This document shows, piece by piece, positions 31,907 through 39,696 of a stretch of 64,000 bases of DNA. Position numbers and translations under genes: made by a program. The stretch is taken from NCBI GenBank assembly GCA_023475225.1, contig JAMCVK010000026.1:43399-107398 (forward strand), given 5' to 3'. This DNA is from Chloroflexota bacterium (GTDB lineage: Bacteria > Chloroflexota > UBA6077 > FW602-bin22 > JAMCVK01). Position 1 is the first letter of the stretch. Every line of letters starts with the position of its first letter. Under the pieces are notes generated by a model. It was not told the origin of the DNA, ran no database searches, and saw nothing but the letters and a program-made list of their open reading frames with translations.

Positions 31907-32839
31907 ATGCCCCAGAAAGTTATCATTGACTGTGATCCAGGCCACGACGATGCCCTCGCTCTCCTTCTGGCCTTTGCCCGCCCGGAGCTGGCCGTGGCCG
32001 CCGTCACCACTGTGGCCGGCAATCAGACCGTGGACAAAACCTTCATGAACGCCCTTAAGGTTCTCAGTTACGCTGGGATCCGCAATGTTCCGGTGGCCCG
32101 TGGTATGGACCGTCCCCTCGTACGCCCTCTGGTCACCGCCCCGCACGTCCATGGCGAGAGTGGACTGGAGGGTCCTATCCTCCCCACACCAACCATAGAG
32201 CCGTCGCCCCTGCATGCCGTTGACCTTATCATCAAGACCATCCTAGAGAGTCAGGAGAAGGTCACCCTGATCCCCACCGGGCCACTGACCAATGTAGCTA
32301 TGGCCCTCCTCCAAGAACCCAAAATCAAGGATAACGTAAAAGAGATCGTGCTCATGGGCGGGGCCATCATGGAAGGCAACATCACTCCGGCGGCAGAGTT
32401 CAACATCTTTGTTGACCCAGAGGCGGCCAGCGTCGTCTTCAACTGCGGGCTTCCTCTCACCATGGTAGGGTTGGATGTTACACATAAAGCCATCGTCACC
32501 CACCAGCATGCGCAGGATATGAGGGCCATGGGCAAGAAGGTGGCGACGATGGTCGCTGATCTGCTGGACTTTTACGGTCGTTTTCACGATAAGGTCTACA
32601 ATTTTGGTGGCTCACCCATTCACGATGCGGTGGCCGTGGCGCAGGTGATTCGGCCGGGGATAGTGAGGACTGAGAAATATCACGTGGATGTGGAGACCAG
32701 GGGTGAATTTACGGCCGGACGCACTGTTGTAGACCTCCGGCGGGTCACAGAGAAGGAGCCCAACGTAGATGTGGGTGTAGACCTGGATAGAGAGGCTTTC
32801 TTGCGCATGCTCTTTGAGGCTATACGCCAGTACGATTGA
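31907..32839 (+). CDS. Inosine-uridine-preferring nucleoside hydrolase
   Basis: A 310-residue IUNH enzyme. The calcium-binding aspartate motif is IIDCDPGHDDALALLLAF at the N-terminus; VTTVAGNQTVDKT, LIPTGPLTNVAMAL, IVLMGGAIMEGNITPAAEFN and SPIHDAVAVAQVI follow, the last two carrying the ribose- and Ca-binding residues. It hydrolyses nucleosides to base plus ribose. The ATG at 31907 has AAAGGAGG upstream; the longer frame has no site. Together with the phosphorylase it frees bases that could feed the hydroxylase cluster at 43-60 kb (inference). Confidence 0.93.
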   Translation: MPQKVIIDCDPGHDDALALLLAFARPELAVAAVTTVAGNQTVDKTFMNALKVLSYAGIRNVPVARGMDRPLVRPLVTAPHVHGESGLEGPILPTPTIEPSPLHAVDLIIKTILESQEKVTLIPTGPLTNVAMALLQEPKIKDNVKEIVLMGGAIMEGNITPAAEFNIFVDPEAASVVFNCGLPLTMVGLDVTHKAIVTHQHAQDMRAMGKKVATMVADLLDFYGRFHDKVYNFGGSPIHDAVAVAQVIRPGIVRTEKYHVDVETRGEFTAGRTVVDLRRVTEKEPNVDVGVDLDREAFLRMLFEAIRQYD

Positions 32840-32842
32840 GCA

Positions 32843-32864
32843 GGGGCGTTCAATTGAACGCCCC
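32843..32864 (+). terminator. Perfect 22-base palindrome after the nucleoside operon
   Basis: GGGGCGTTCAATTGAACGCC followed by CC is a perfect 11-bp dyad that begins 3 bases after the nucleoside hydrolase stop. It lacks a T-run, so it may stabilise the 3' end or act as a weak terminator. Confidence 0.55.
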
Positions 32865-32874
32865 AACAAGACAA

Positions 32875-33185
32875 AATCTCCCCTCCCGCAGGGAATAGTC
32901 CAGGAGGTGGTCCCCTCCTGGGGCTCCGCCTCGAAGAGTCTTCGACCTAGGCCCTATTTCCCCCTTCTCCCGCTACCGCAAGGGGAATAGGGATAGTCCG
33001 GAAGGGGGCAAACCCCCTTCTGAGAGGGTTCTAGGGACCTGCCCTAGCCTATATATCCCCCTTCTCCTGGAGGGAGAAGGGGGCAGGGGGATGAGGGTAT
33101 CCAAACGAGGGTTCTAGGGCGGAGCCCTAGAACCCAATCCCCCCTTTCCCGCCTTGCTGGAGAGGGGGTCAGGTGGTGAGGGCGT
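32875..33185. repeat. GC-rich intergenic repeat cluster, copy 2
   Basis: Non-coding. It holds the palindrome TCGAAGAGTCTTCGA (32931-32945) inside CTCCGCCTCGAAGAGTCTTC, and TTCTAGGGCGGAGCCCTAGA near 33111, which is shared with copies at 39.4 and 43.1 kb. It lies between the nucleoside operon and the tRNA operon promoter. Confidence 0.7.
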
Positions 33186-33198
33186 CTTCTCCTAACGC

Positions 33199-33228
33199 TT
33201 GCGTTAGAAGCAGCAAATATGGTAAAAT
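33199..33228 (+). promoter_or_regulatory. Promoter of the tRNA operon
   Basis: TTGCGT (33199-33204), an 18-base spacer and TAAAAT (33223-33228) lie 40 bases ahead of tRNA-Phe. Confidence 0.6.
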
Positions 33229-33268
33229 CACGGTGGCGGAGATAAGGGGTACGTTGGCAAGTAGAGTT

Positions 33269-33344
33269 GCCGAGGTAGCTCAGTTGGTAGAGCACGTGAC
33301 TGAAAATCACGGTGTCGGCAGTTCGATTCTGCCCCTCGGCACCA
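33269..33344 (+). tRNA. tRNA-Phe (GAA)
   Basis: Acceptor GCCGAGG/CCTCGGC, D arm GCTCAGTTGGTAGAGC, anticodon loop CTGAAAA with GAA, T arm GGCAGTTCGATTCTGCC and an encoded CCA. Confidence 0.97.
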
Positions 33345-33379
33345 GCCTGGGGATTGGGGCAGAGAGCGGTCCCTGGGAT

Positions 33380-33456
33380 AGGAGTGTAGCTCAGTATGGT
33401 AGAGCGACGGTCTCCAAAACCGTTGGTCGGGGGTTCGAGTCCCTCCACTCCTGCCA
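33380..33456 (+). tRNA. tRNA-Trp (CCA)
   Basis: Acceptor AGGAGTG/CACTCCT, anticodon loop CTCCAAA with CCA, T loop TTCGAGT, G discriminator and an encoded CCA end. Confidence 0.97.
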
Positions 33457-33466
33457 GGAAGGATAT

Positions 33467-33553
33467 GCGGGTGTGGCGGAATTAGGCAGACGCGCCAGCT
33501 TGAGGGGCTGTTGGGAGCCAACTCCCGTGGAGGTTCAAGTCCTCTCACCCGCA
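33467..33553 (+). tRNA. tRNA-Leu (GAG)
   Basis: Class II tRNA with acceptor GCGGGTG/CACCCGC, anticodon stem CAGC/GCTG around TTGAGGG (GAG) and a long variable arm (GGGAGCCAACTCCC). CCA is not fully encoded. Confidence 0.95.
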
Positions 33554-33560
33554 CCGAGTG

Positions 33561-33578
33561 CCGAGGGCTAGCCCTCGG
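33561..33578 (+). repeat. Perfect 18-base palindrome between tRNA genes
   Basis: CCGAGGGCTAGCCCTCGG, a 9-bp dyad between tRNA-Leu and tRNA-Cys; possibly a processing or pausing hairpin. Confidence 0.6.
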
Positions 33579-33584
33579 TCCAGC

Positions 33585-33660
33585 GGCGACGTGGCCAAGT
33601 GGTTAAGGCGGAGGTCTGCAAAACCTCTATCCAGCGGTTCGAATCCGCTCGTCGCCTCCA
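33585..33660 (+). tRNA. tRNA-Cys (GCA)
   Basis: Acceptor GGCGACG/CGTCGCC, anticodon loop CTGCAAA with GCA, T arm GCGGTTCGAATCCGC, T discriminator, encoded CCA. It is the canonical Cys tRNA and not tRNA-Sec. Confidence 0.97.
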
Positions 33661-33668
33661 AGGGGCGC

Positions 33669-33757
33669 GCCGAAGTGGCGGAACAGGCAGACGCGTCAGT
33701 CTCAAAAACTGATGGAGGGCGACCTCCGTGTCGGTTCGATCCCGACCTTCGGCACCA
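33669..33757 (+). tRNA. tRNA-Leu (CAA)
   Basis: Class II tRNA with acceptor GCCGAAG/CTTCGGC, anticodon stem TCAGT/ACTGA around CTCAAAA (CAA), long variable arm (GGAGGGCGACCTCC) and encoded CCA. Confidence 0.96.
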
Positions 33758-33783
33758 GGCGCTCGGAGGAAGAGGAGGGCAAA

Positions 33784-34056
33784 ATGAAGAAGGGTTCCTT
33801 TTTGAGGGGTATACTGACCGGCTTAGTAGCCATAGCTTGGCTGGTGGGCTTGAGGTGGCTGATCAAACAGGGCAAGGTGAAGGCTGTAGGGACCTTTTTG
33901 GGCCTACCCTACGACTTGCGCTGCCCCACCTGGAGCGTAATTAAAGAGCGCATGTGGAACCCGGCAGACCCCCACATCCTCACGCCCCATATCTGTGGCT
34001 GGGGTTGGTCAATCAACCTCCACGCTCTGGGACGCAAGCTAGGGGTGTTAAGTTAG
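33784..34056 (+). CDS. Small DUF5808-like membrane-anchored protein
   Basis: A 90-residue protein. One N-terminal membrane helix (GILTGLVAIAWLVGLRWLI) is followed by a conserved-looking domain GTFLGLPYDLRCPTWSVIKE, RMWNPADPHILTPHICGWGW and SINLHAL, resembling DUF5808, whose function is unknown. AGAGGAGG precedes the ATG at 33784. It sits between tRNA-Leu and tRNA-Gln and is probably co-transcribed with them. Confidence 0.75.
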   Translation: MKKGSFLRGILTGLVAIAWLVGLRWLIKQGKVKAVGTFLGLPYDLRCPTWSVIKERMWNPADPHILTPHICGWGWSINLHALGRKLGVLS

Positions 34057-34067
34057 GTTAGAAGCTC

Positions 34068-34141
34068 TGCCGAGTGGTGTAATGGTAACACGCCAGACTT
34101 TGGATCTGTTGTTCCAGGTTCGAGTCCTGGCTCGGCAGCCA
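34068..34141 (+). tRNA. tRNA-Gln (TTG)
   Basis: Acceptor TGCCGAG/CTCGGCA, anticodon loop CTTTGGA with TTG, T arm CCAGGTTCGAGTCCTGG, G discriminator, encoded CCA. Confidence 0.97.
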
Positions 34142-34189
34142 GAAAGGGTGAGAAGTCCCCTATCGGCTAGAGGAGGTAATCAGTAGGCA

Positions 34190-34510
34190 GTGGGCATTCT
34201 GCGCATAGGTGCTATCAGCTTTGTTCAGGCCTTAGCCCTGGCCCTATACTGTTGGGCGGTGGCCTGGTTGCTGTTCAGCCAGGGAGCAGCGCTAGCCCAG
34301 ATGGGTCCGACGGTGGGGATGATTTTCTTTCTGTTGCTCTTTGTGATCTCGGCCATCATCAGCGCCTCTCTTGTCCTGGGGTACCCCGGCTATCTCGTGT
34401 GGGCCAAGCGGGTAGGGCAGGGATTGAAGATTTTAGCCTTGACGGTGGCCTGGCTGGTTTTATTCCTGGCCCTGATTGGCGTGGGGCGTGTCTTCGAGCT
34501 AAAATTGTGA
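34190..34510 (+). CDS. Small membrane protein of unknown function
   Basis: A 106-residue protein with three hydrophobic segments: FVQALALALYCWAVAWLLF, VGMIFFLLLFVISAIISASL and ILALTVAWLVLFLALIGVG. No family is recognised. The GTG at 34190 has AGGAGG about 15 bases upstream, which is rather far, so the start is uncertain. It is inserted between tRNA-Gln and tRNA-Asn. Confidence 0.6.
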   Translation: MGILRIGAISFVQALALALYCWAVAWLLFSQGAALAQMGPTVGMIFFLLLFVISAIISASLVLGYPGYLVWAKRVGQGLKILALTVAWLVLFLALIGVGRVFELKL

Positions 34511-34517
34511 TTCATCT

Positions 34518-34592
34518 TCCCCGATAGCTCAACGGTAGAGCGGGCGGCTGTTAACCGCTAGGCTGTAGGTTCGAATCCTGCTCGGGGAGCCA
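34518..34592 (+). tRNA. tRNA-Asn (GTT)
   Basis: Acceptor TCCCCGA/TCGGGGA, anticodon loop CTGTTAA with GTT, T loop TTCGAAT, G discriminator and encoded CCA. It is the last tRNA of the cluster and is bordered by a recombinase remnant, as expected for an integration target. Confidence 0.96.
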
Positions 34593-34619
34593 TTTCCCCC
34601 AAATCCCGAACTTTTCGTG

Positions 34620-34898
34620 GAGTGGTTAACACTCGCGGGGTTCGGCACATTCGGGAGTTGGTAGAGGGCGATCCGCACGCGGTACCACCGGGTGCGGATT
34701 CTTGTTGTGAAGGCCCTCGCTCCGGCCATCTTGGCCGCCTCGACCGGCGGCTCCTGGGACGCCTCCCGCTCCGGCTCGAAGGGCCAGACCACCACCTCCC
34801 GCACCAGTAGCTGGAAGAGCTCCTTCTGGTCCTCCAAGGGCAGCAGGCTGACCTGGGCGACCACTTCCGGTTCGCCGCAAACTGTACGGCTCTATTAG
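34620..34898 (-). pseudogene. C-terminal fragment of a serine recombinase
   Basis: On the minus strand the frame reads LLPLEDQKELFQLLVREVVV, then WPFEPE, and later RIRTRWYRVRIALYQLP, matching the tail of large serine recombinases of the resolvase family. The catalytic N-terminal and zinc-ribbon parts are gone. It abuts the 3' end of tRNA-Asn, so it may mark the scar of an excised or decayed mobile element. Family assignment is by recognition of the tail only. Confidence 0.55.
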
Positions 34899-34934
34899 CC
34901 TGATGCTCCCTGGATAGCCGAGTTCCACGCAAAG

Positions 34935-35102
34935 ATGGTTGGCGGCCGCAAACCAAACCGATTCCAGGGGTATGCCCTGTCCCCACCTGGGGTCTGAGCC
35001 GAGGCCCCCCAGCACCTACCCGATGACGTAGTCTTTCTCTACCACATCCTCATGGAGGCCCCACTCCAGTACTCTTTCGTTCAGATCGGCCCGGCTTATC
35101 AA
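34935..35102 (-). pseudogene. N-terminal remnant of an AbiEii-type nucleotidyltransferase toxin
   Basis: From a TTG at 35102 the minus strand encodes LISRADLNERVLEWGLHEDV, then VEKDYVIG, a TAG stop (35018-35016), and VLGGLGSDPR in the same frame. This is the conserved start of AbiEii/AbiGii-type toxins (ISR.ei.e...eWgl.e.vvEkDYvigwvLw.i.sdp). Homology then fades into the recombinase remnant. AAGGAG lies upstream. The in-frame stop and truncation mark it as dead. The open frame just upstream on the same strand (to 35383) ends at this start and may be the cognate antitoxin's tail, but I cannot assign it. The rest of 34.9-35.35 kb shows no other gene. Confidence 0.6.
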
Positions 35103-35357
35103 CTGGCAACTCCTTCAGCTCTTAGCGCGGCATTCACGCGTAAGTTCCAACGCCGGAGGATCCGTCCTCGAGCGGGCAAGGTCGGATCGACGAGACTGAT
35201 GCCGGAACTCATCTCCTTCGATGATCTCACGGGGGTATAGGCATCGACGATGATCGCAATTAGATGAGTGAATACGGTTGCCTTTAATATCGCGCCCTGC
35301 GGTGGTACAATGTAAGTAAGGTTGTTCATTGAGCCAAGGTATCTTGAGGGGGACGAC

Positions 35358-36401
35358 GTGCAGGAAGCGATGCTGTACGACAAGCTGGCGAACGGGTGGG
35401 TGCAATGTCACATCTGCCAGTGGCGCTGTAAGGTCGCTCCTGGCAAGGTTGGCTATTGTAAAACGCGGTTGAATCGTGATGGTGTCCTCTATACCCTAAT
35501 CTATAACCAAACCTCCTCCATCGCCATCGACCCCATCGAAAAAAAGCCGCTTTTTCATTTCTATCCAGCCAGCCAGGCGCTCTCCCTGGGAACGTGGGGT
35601 TGTAACTTCCGTTGTGAGCACTGCCAGAATTGGCACATCTCTTATGCCGAGCATAACGGGCTCAGTCCGCTTCTTGAGGGGCGGCGGATACAAGGCGAGG
35701 AGCTATCGGCGTCTCGATCCGTGGCCTTGGCCAAGCGCCATCGCTGTGGTGGTATCTCCTGGACGTATAACGAGCCGACCATCTGGTTTGAATATACCCT
35801 TGAGGGGGCTAAACTGGCTAAAGCCGATGGGTTATATACCGTTTATGTGACGAATGGTTACATAACGCCTGAGGCGCTGGATACCATTGGCCCCTACCTG
35901 GATGCTTTTCGGGCTGATTTCAAGGGTTTCACCGATGATTTTTACCGCCAGGTTTGCCATCTCCGCCGCTGGCGGGGCATCCTTGAAGTCACCTTGCGGG
36001 CTAAGGATAAGTGGAACATGCATATCGAGGTAATAACTAATGTTATCCCCGGTTACAACGATGATGCTGAGCAGCTGAGGGCGCTGGCCGTTTGGGTAAA
36101 GGATAACCTGGGCGCGAATACCCCTTGGCACGTCACTCGTTTCTATCCTCACGCCAGGATGACGCACGTGCCACCAACGCCCCTGGCCACTCTCCAACGG
36201 GCGCGCCGCATCGGGCTGGAGGCGGGCTTGCATTTTGTCTACCTGGGTAATGTCCCGGGGGCGGAGGGTGAAAGTACGCATTGTTACAGTTGCCAAAATC
36301 TGGTTATCCAACGGTCGGGTTATCATACGCAGGTGCTGGCGGTGGAGAAGGGGGGCAAATGTCGCTATTGCGGAGCTGATTTGAACGTGAGGGGGGTTTA
36401 A
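35358..36401 (+). CDS. amrS: AmmeMemoRadiSam system radical SAM enzyme
   Basis: About 347 residues. The radical SAM CxxxCxxC motif is in WGCNFRCEHCQNW. An N-terminal Cys motif (CHICQWRCKVAPGKVGYC) and a C-terminal zinc-like set (CYSCQNLVIQ, GGKCRYCGADL) are typical of the AmmeMemoRadiSam radical SAM protein, related to pyruvate formate-lyase activases. The GTG at 35358 gives MQEAMLYDKLANGWVQC, a textbook family start, with GAGGGGG five bases upstream. It is followed 27 bases later by the MEMO-AMMECR1 fusion, completing the system. The reaction is unknown; a radical modification or methylation step has been suggested for the family. Confidence 0.92.
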   Translation: MQEAMLYDKLANGWVQCHICQWRCKVAPGKVGYCKTRLNRDGVLYTLIYNQTSSIAIDPIEKKPLFHFYPASQALSLGTWGCNFRCEHCQNWHISYAEHNGLSPLLEGRRIQGEELSASRSVALAKRHRCGGISWTYNEPTIWFEYTLEGAKLAKADGLYTVYVTNGYITPEALDTIGPYLDAFRADFKGFTDDFYRQVCHLRRWRGILEVTLRAKDKWNMHIEVITNVIPGYNDDAEQLRALAVWVKDNLGANTPWHVTRFYPHARMTHVPPTPLATLQRARRIGLEAGLHFVYLGNVPGAEGESTHCYSCQNLVIQRSGYHTQVLAVEKGGKCRYCGADLNVRGV

Positions 36402-36428
36402 TGGCCTCCCTGGAATGGAGGTGGTAAC

Positions 36429-37823
36429 ATGTCTGGTATCGTTTTTGGTTGTGCCGTGCCTCATCCACCGATTATCATTCCGGAGATTGGGCGGGGGGAG
36501 CTGCGTCGGGTGGAAGCAACGACGAAGGCGTTGAAAGAGTTAGCCCGTGACATGGCGGGGGCCACACCGCAATCCATCGTCATCATCAGCCCGCACGGTC
36601 CGACTCAACAGCGCGGTATGGGTATAGTCGCGGCGCCCTCGTTCGAGGGTGATTTCAGTCACTTTGGGGTCAGCTCGGTCGCTCTTTCTTTCCAGAATGA
36701 TCTACCCCTGGCCACGGCTATTAAAGAGGAAGCTGAGGCAGCCGGAGTACCGGTTGTTTTGATCAGCGAAGGGCGTTTCGCCTACAGTGCAGACTGGGGC
36801 GTGCTCGTCCCCATGTACTACCTGAGGGAGGGCCTTCCCGACCTACCGGTCGTCCCACTCACCTTCTCCTGGCTCTCTTATGAAAAACACTTCCTCTTCG
36901 GTCAGGCTATTCAGAAGGCAGCAGAGAGGACGGGAAAGCGGGTCGCTCTGGTGGCCAGTGGTGATCTATCTCATCGTCTTTTGCCCAGTGCGCCGGCTGG
37001 CTATGATCCAATGGGGAAGGTCTTCGACCAGAAAGTAGTTGAGGCGATGGAGAAAGCCGATGCCCAGACCTTGATGCACCTGGAGGGGGAGCTGGTAGAA
37101 CGCGCTGGGGAGTGTGGGCTGCGTTCGTTTATCATTCTGATGGGCAGTTTGGATGGATTAAGGGTGAAATCACGCCTTCTCTCTTACGAAGGGCCCTTCG
37201 GGGTTGGCTATATGGTGGCTGCATACACGGTTGATGGTAAAGAGATAGCTGGCCAGGGGGATCAAAATGAGCAGCAAGGGCAGCCTACCCCTGGCGGTGC
37301 CTCTGGAGCAGTGACAGTGCACCCTTTGGTTCGATTGGCTAAACAGGCCGTGGAGGCTTACGTTCGAGAGGGGCGGGTCATCCCACCGCCGAAGGGGTTG
37401 ACGCCGGAGATGCAAGAGAGAGCCGGCGTCTTTGTGTCGCTCAAGAAGTTTGGTGAGCTGCGGGGTTGCATCGGCACCTTTGAGCCGACCCAGCCCAACG
37501 TGGCCATGGAGATCATTCACAATGCGATCAGTTCGGCCACGCGGGATCCTCGCTTTCTGCCAGTAGAACCTGCGGAGCTGGGAGATGTCGTCTATAGTGT
37601 CGATGTCCTGACCAAGCCGGAGCGGGTAAAGGGTCTGCAGGAGCTGGATCCTAAGAGATATGGGGTTATCGTTCAGGCCGGACGGCGACGTGGGCTCCTT
37701 CTGCCTGATTTAGAGGGGGTAAACACTGTTGAGCAACAGCTAGATATTGCCCGCCGTAAGGCGGGCATAGCTGCGGCTGAGCCAGTGCAGCTCTATCGCT
37801 TTGAGGTCAAGCGTTATCATTGA
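36429..37823 (+). CDS. Fused LigB/MEMO-like and AMMECR1 protein (AmmeMemoRadiSam components)
   Basis: A 464-residue two-domain protein. Residues 1-270 are a class III extradiol dioxygenase-like (LigB/MEMO) domain: [14 protein letters not shown] with metal-binding His, IVIISPHGP and [11 protein letters not shown]. After a Gln/Gly-rich linker (about 275-295), residues 300-464 form an AMMECR1 domain with the hallmark [19 protein letters not shown] and [20 protein letters not shown]. Fusion with the radical SAM gene immediately upstream defines an AmmeMemoRadiSam system, conserved across archaea and anaerobic bacteria without a settled function. GGAGGTGG precedes the ATG. Confidence 0.92.
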   Translation: MSGIVFGCAVPHPPIIIPEIGRGELRRVEATTKALKELARDMAGATPQSIVIISPHGPTQQRGMGIVAAPSFEGDFSHFGVSSVALSFQNDLPLATAIKEEAEAAGVPVVLISEGRFAYSADWGVLVPMYYLREGLPDLPVVPLTFSWLSYEKHFLFGQAIQKAAERTGKRVALVASGDLSHRLLPSAPAGYDPMGKVFDQKVVEAMEKADAQTLMHLEGELVERAGECGLRSFIILMGSLDGLRVKSRLLSYEGPFGVGYMVAAYTVDGKEIAGQGDQNEQQGQPTPGGASGAVTVHPLVRLAKQAVEAYVREGRVIPPPKGLTPEMQERAGVFVSLKKFGELRGCIGTFEPTQPNVAMEIIHNAISSATRDPRFLPVEPAELGDVVYSVDVLTKPERVKGLQELDPKRYGVIVQAGRRRGLLLPDLEGVNTVEQQLDIARRKAGIAAAEPVQLYRFEVKRYH

Positions 37824-37827
37824 GTAG

Positions 37828-37866
37828 GTCTTGGGTGGGGGGCGCAGAGCGCCCCCCACCCAAGAC
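37828..37866 (+). terminator. 18-bp perfect hairpin between convergent genes
   Basis: GTCTTGGGTGGGGGGCGC (37828-37845) pairs exactly with 37849-37866 around an AGA loop. It follows the AMMECR1 fusion stop by 5 bases and lies 38 bases from the stop of the convergent livK-type gene, so it could end transcription from both sides. Confidence 0.75.
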
Positions 37867-37903
37867 GAGGCCCTGAATGACACCCGCGAACCTAATCTCC
37901 AGT

Positions 37904-39187
37904 CTACTTCAGTTCCACGTAGGTTGGCTTGCCATCCTTGACCTGGGCCACTAAGATGTTTGGTTTGCTCTGACCGTTCTGGTCGAATTTGACGTGCCCA
38001 GTGATGCCATCTAACTCAACCTGACGCATCGCATCGCGGATCTTCAGCGGGTCCAGGCTACCAGCCTTTTCGATGGCTTTAGCGATCACCTTGATGCCAT
38101 CCCAACCACGGCTACTCTCCGCAGCACCGATCCAGGCCTGTCCTGATTTCTTGTACTCCTCGATGAAGTACTTCGCATCCTCAACATTGCCGGCCGTTTG
38201 GGGGGCGAAGGGCAGGAAGAACTGAATAACATAGATCCCTTCGGCCGCCTTCGCCCCAGCCAGCTCGATGATGGACTCCACGGGAGCGCTTCCCCCTGTG
38301 ACTATGATGGGGATCTTCAAGCCAAGTTCGGTGCGCTGCTGGGCGATCTTGGCCATCTGTCCGGCATCGGTGGTCACAATCATAGAATCAGCCGCGGAGC
38401 CCTTGATCTTGGTCAGCTGGGGATAAATGTCAACGGCGGCCTGGTCCATATACTCAGCCCCTACTACCTCACCGCCCTGGCGCTTAACCACCTCGGAGAA
38501 AGCGGTGACGGCGCCACGACCCCAGTCGTTATTGACGGCCAGGAAGTATACCTTCTTGAAGCCGAGCTTCTTCACCAGAGCGTTTTCGACGCCCAATGCC
38601 TCCAGCTCACTCGTGGGGCTGATGCGGGATACCCAATCGCTCCCCGGCGTGGCCGGTTGAGTGATCTTGATCGAGCTTGAGGTCTCCACCAGCATAGGGA
38701 TGCCGTACTTTTTCAGGACGGGCATCACGGCAAGCGTCACCGAGCTGCCCCAACAGCCCATGATCACCGGTACCTTATCCCTGGTGATGATCTTCTCAGC
38801 GGCATTGACGCCCTCAGCAGGGTCGTTCTTGGTATCCTCGATGACCAACTGGATTGGGCGCCCCAGTACACCACCGGTAGCGTTGATCTTCGCCGCGGCG
38901 ATCTTAGCGCCGGTGGCCACATAGTTGCCGGAGGCGGCTACAGGTCCACTCAGTGGTTCAAGGACGCCTATCTTGATTGGTTCAGCGGCCGCCTTGGTTG
39001 GTGTGGGAGCGGGCGCCGGTGTGGGGGCCGCCTTGGTTGGCGTAGGCACCGCCGCAGCCACCGTAGGGGTCGGAGCGGGCTTAGTGGGAGTGGGTGTTGG
39101 TGGCGCTGCCGGTGCACAACCAACGATGAAGGCGCTAACTAAGGCGATTATCGTCATCAGACTCAGAAACAGGTGTAACCTTTTCAT
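37904..39187 (-). CDS. Branched-chain amino acid-type ABC transporter substrate-binding protein
   Basis: A 427-residue periplasmic-binding-type protein (LivK, Peripla_BP_6). It has a lipobox (SAFIVGC), a 50-residue Pro/Thr/Ala linker, then IKIGVLEPLSGPVAASGNYV, GGVLGRPIQLVIEDTKNDPA and VPVIMGCWGSSVTLAVMPV. The ATG at 39187 is preferred, with AAGGAGG 10 bases upstream. It is the last gene of the liv set, separated from livF by a 509-base repeat region, which may allow separate expression. Substrates of this family include amino acids, amides, urea and aromatic or heterocyclic acids; the nearby hydroxylase cluster suggests a heterocycle (inference). Confidence 0.92.
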   Translation of the reverse strand: MKRLHLFLSLMTIIALVSAFIVGCAPAAPPTPTPTKPAPTPTVAAAVPTPTKAAPTPAPAPTPTKAAAEPIKIGVLEPLSGPVAASGNYVATGAKIAAAKINATGGVLGRPIQLVIEDTKNDPAEGVNAAEKIITRDKVPVIMGCWGSSVTLAVMPVLKKYGIPMLVETSSSIKITQPATPGSDWVSRISPTSELEALGVENALVKKLGFKKVYFLAVNNDWGRGAVTAFSEVVKRQGGEVVGAEYMDQAAVDIYPQLTKIKGSAADSMIVTTDAGQMAKIAQQRTELGLKIPIIVTGGSAPVESIIELAGAKAAEGIYVIQFFLPFAPQTAGNVEDAKYFIEEYKKSGQAWIGAAESSRGWDGIKVIAKAIEKAGSLDPLKIRDAMRQVELDGITGHVKFDQNGQSKPNILVAQVKDGKPTYVELK

Positions 39188-39344
39188 CTCCACCATACCT
39201 CCTTGAAGAATTTAGCCCAACGGGCTGATCTTGTCTAACTGCACTCCATCTCTGTCCAAGAAATTCGCCTAACCTACGGGTACCTCTGCTCGATTGGAAG
39301 TCCACTTAGCCTTTGCTTTGAACCACCTCCTTCCATTTGGATTG

Positions 39345-39690
39345 ATGCCCTCATCCCCCCTTCCCCCTTCTCCCAAAGCGGGAGAAGGGGGGAATTGGGT
39401 CCTAGGGCGGAGCCCTAGGACCCTCCCAGAAGGGGGTCATCCCCCTTCTGGACTACCCCCTGCTCCAGGAGGGTTATGGGCTAGGTCGAAGACTCTTCGA
39501 GGCGGAGCCCTATCCTTCTTCGAAGGACCCCCAGAAGGGTGGTCCCTCCTTGACCTCCCCATATCTGGCAGGAGAGGGGGATAGAGGTTTGGGGACACCC
39601 CAAACCCCAGCAGAGGGGGCTCTGTCCCTCTCTGCACACCCCATCGCCTCTACAATCTCCTTGACCTCCCGGCGGGAGAGGGGGCGCTAG
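39345..39690. repeat. GC-rich intergenic repeat cluster, copy 3
   Basis: Non-coding, between livF and livK. It contains CTAGGGCGGAGCCCTAGGAC, followed by a CAGAAGGGGG...CCCCCTTCTG inverted repeat (from about 39413) and the palindrome TCGAAGACTCTTCGA (39486-39500) in the orientation opposite to copies 1 and 2. The first block is nearly identical to 43.12-43.19 kb. Confidence 0.75.
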
Positions 39691-39696
39691 CCAGCC

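Noticed and set aside
29660..33185. CRISPR array in the repeat-rich gaps
   Set aside because: Repeats are irregular in spacing, hairpin-forming and shared with distant loci; there are no unique spacers of constant length and no cas genes.
33585..33660. Possibility that the Cys-type tRNA is tRNA-Sec
   Set aside because: The anticodon is GCA, the acceptor stem is 7 bp and there is no long variable arm, so it is ordinary tRNA-Cys.
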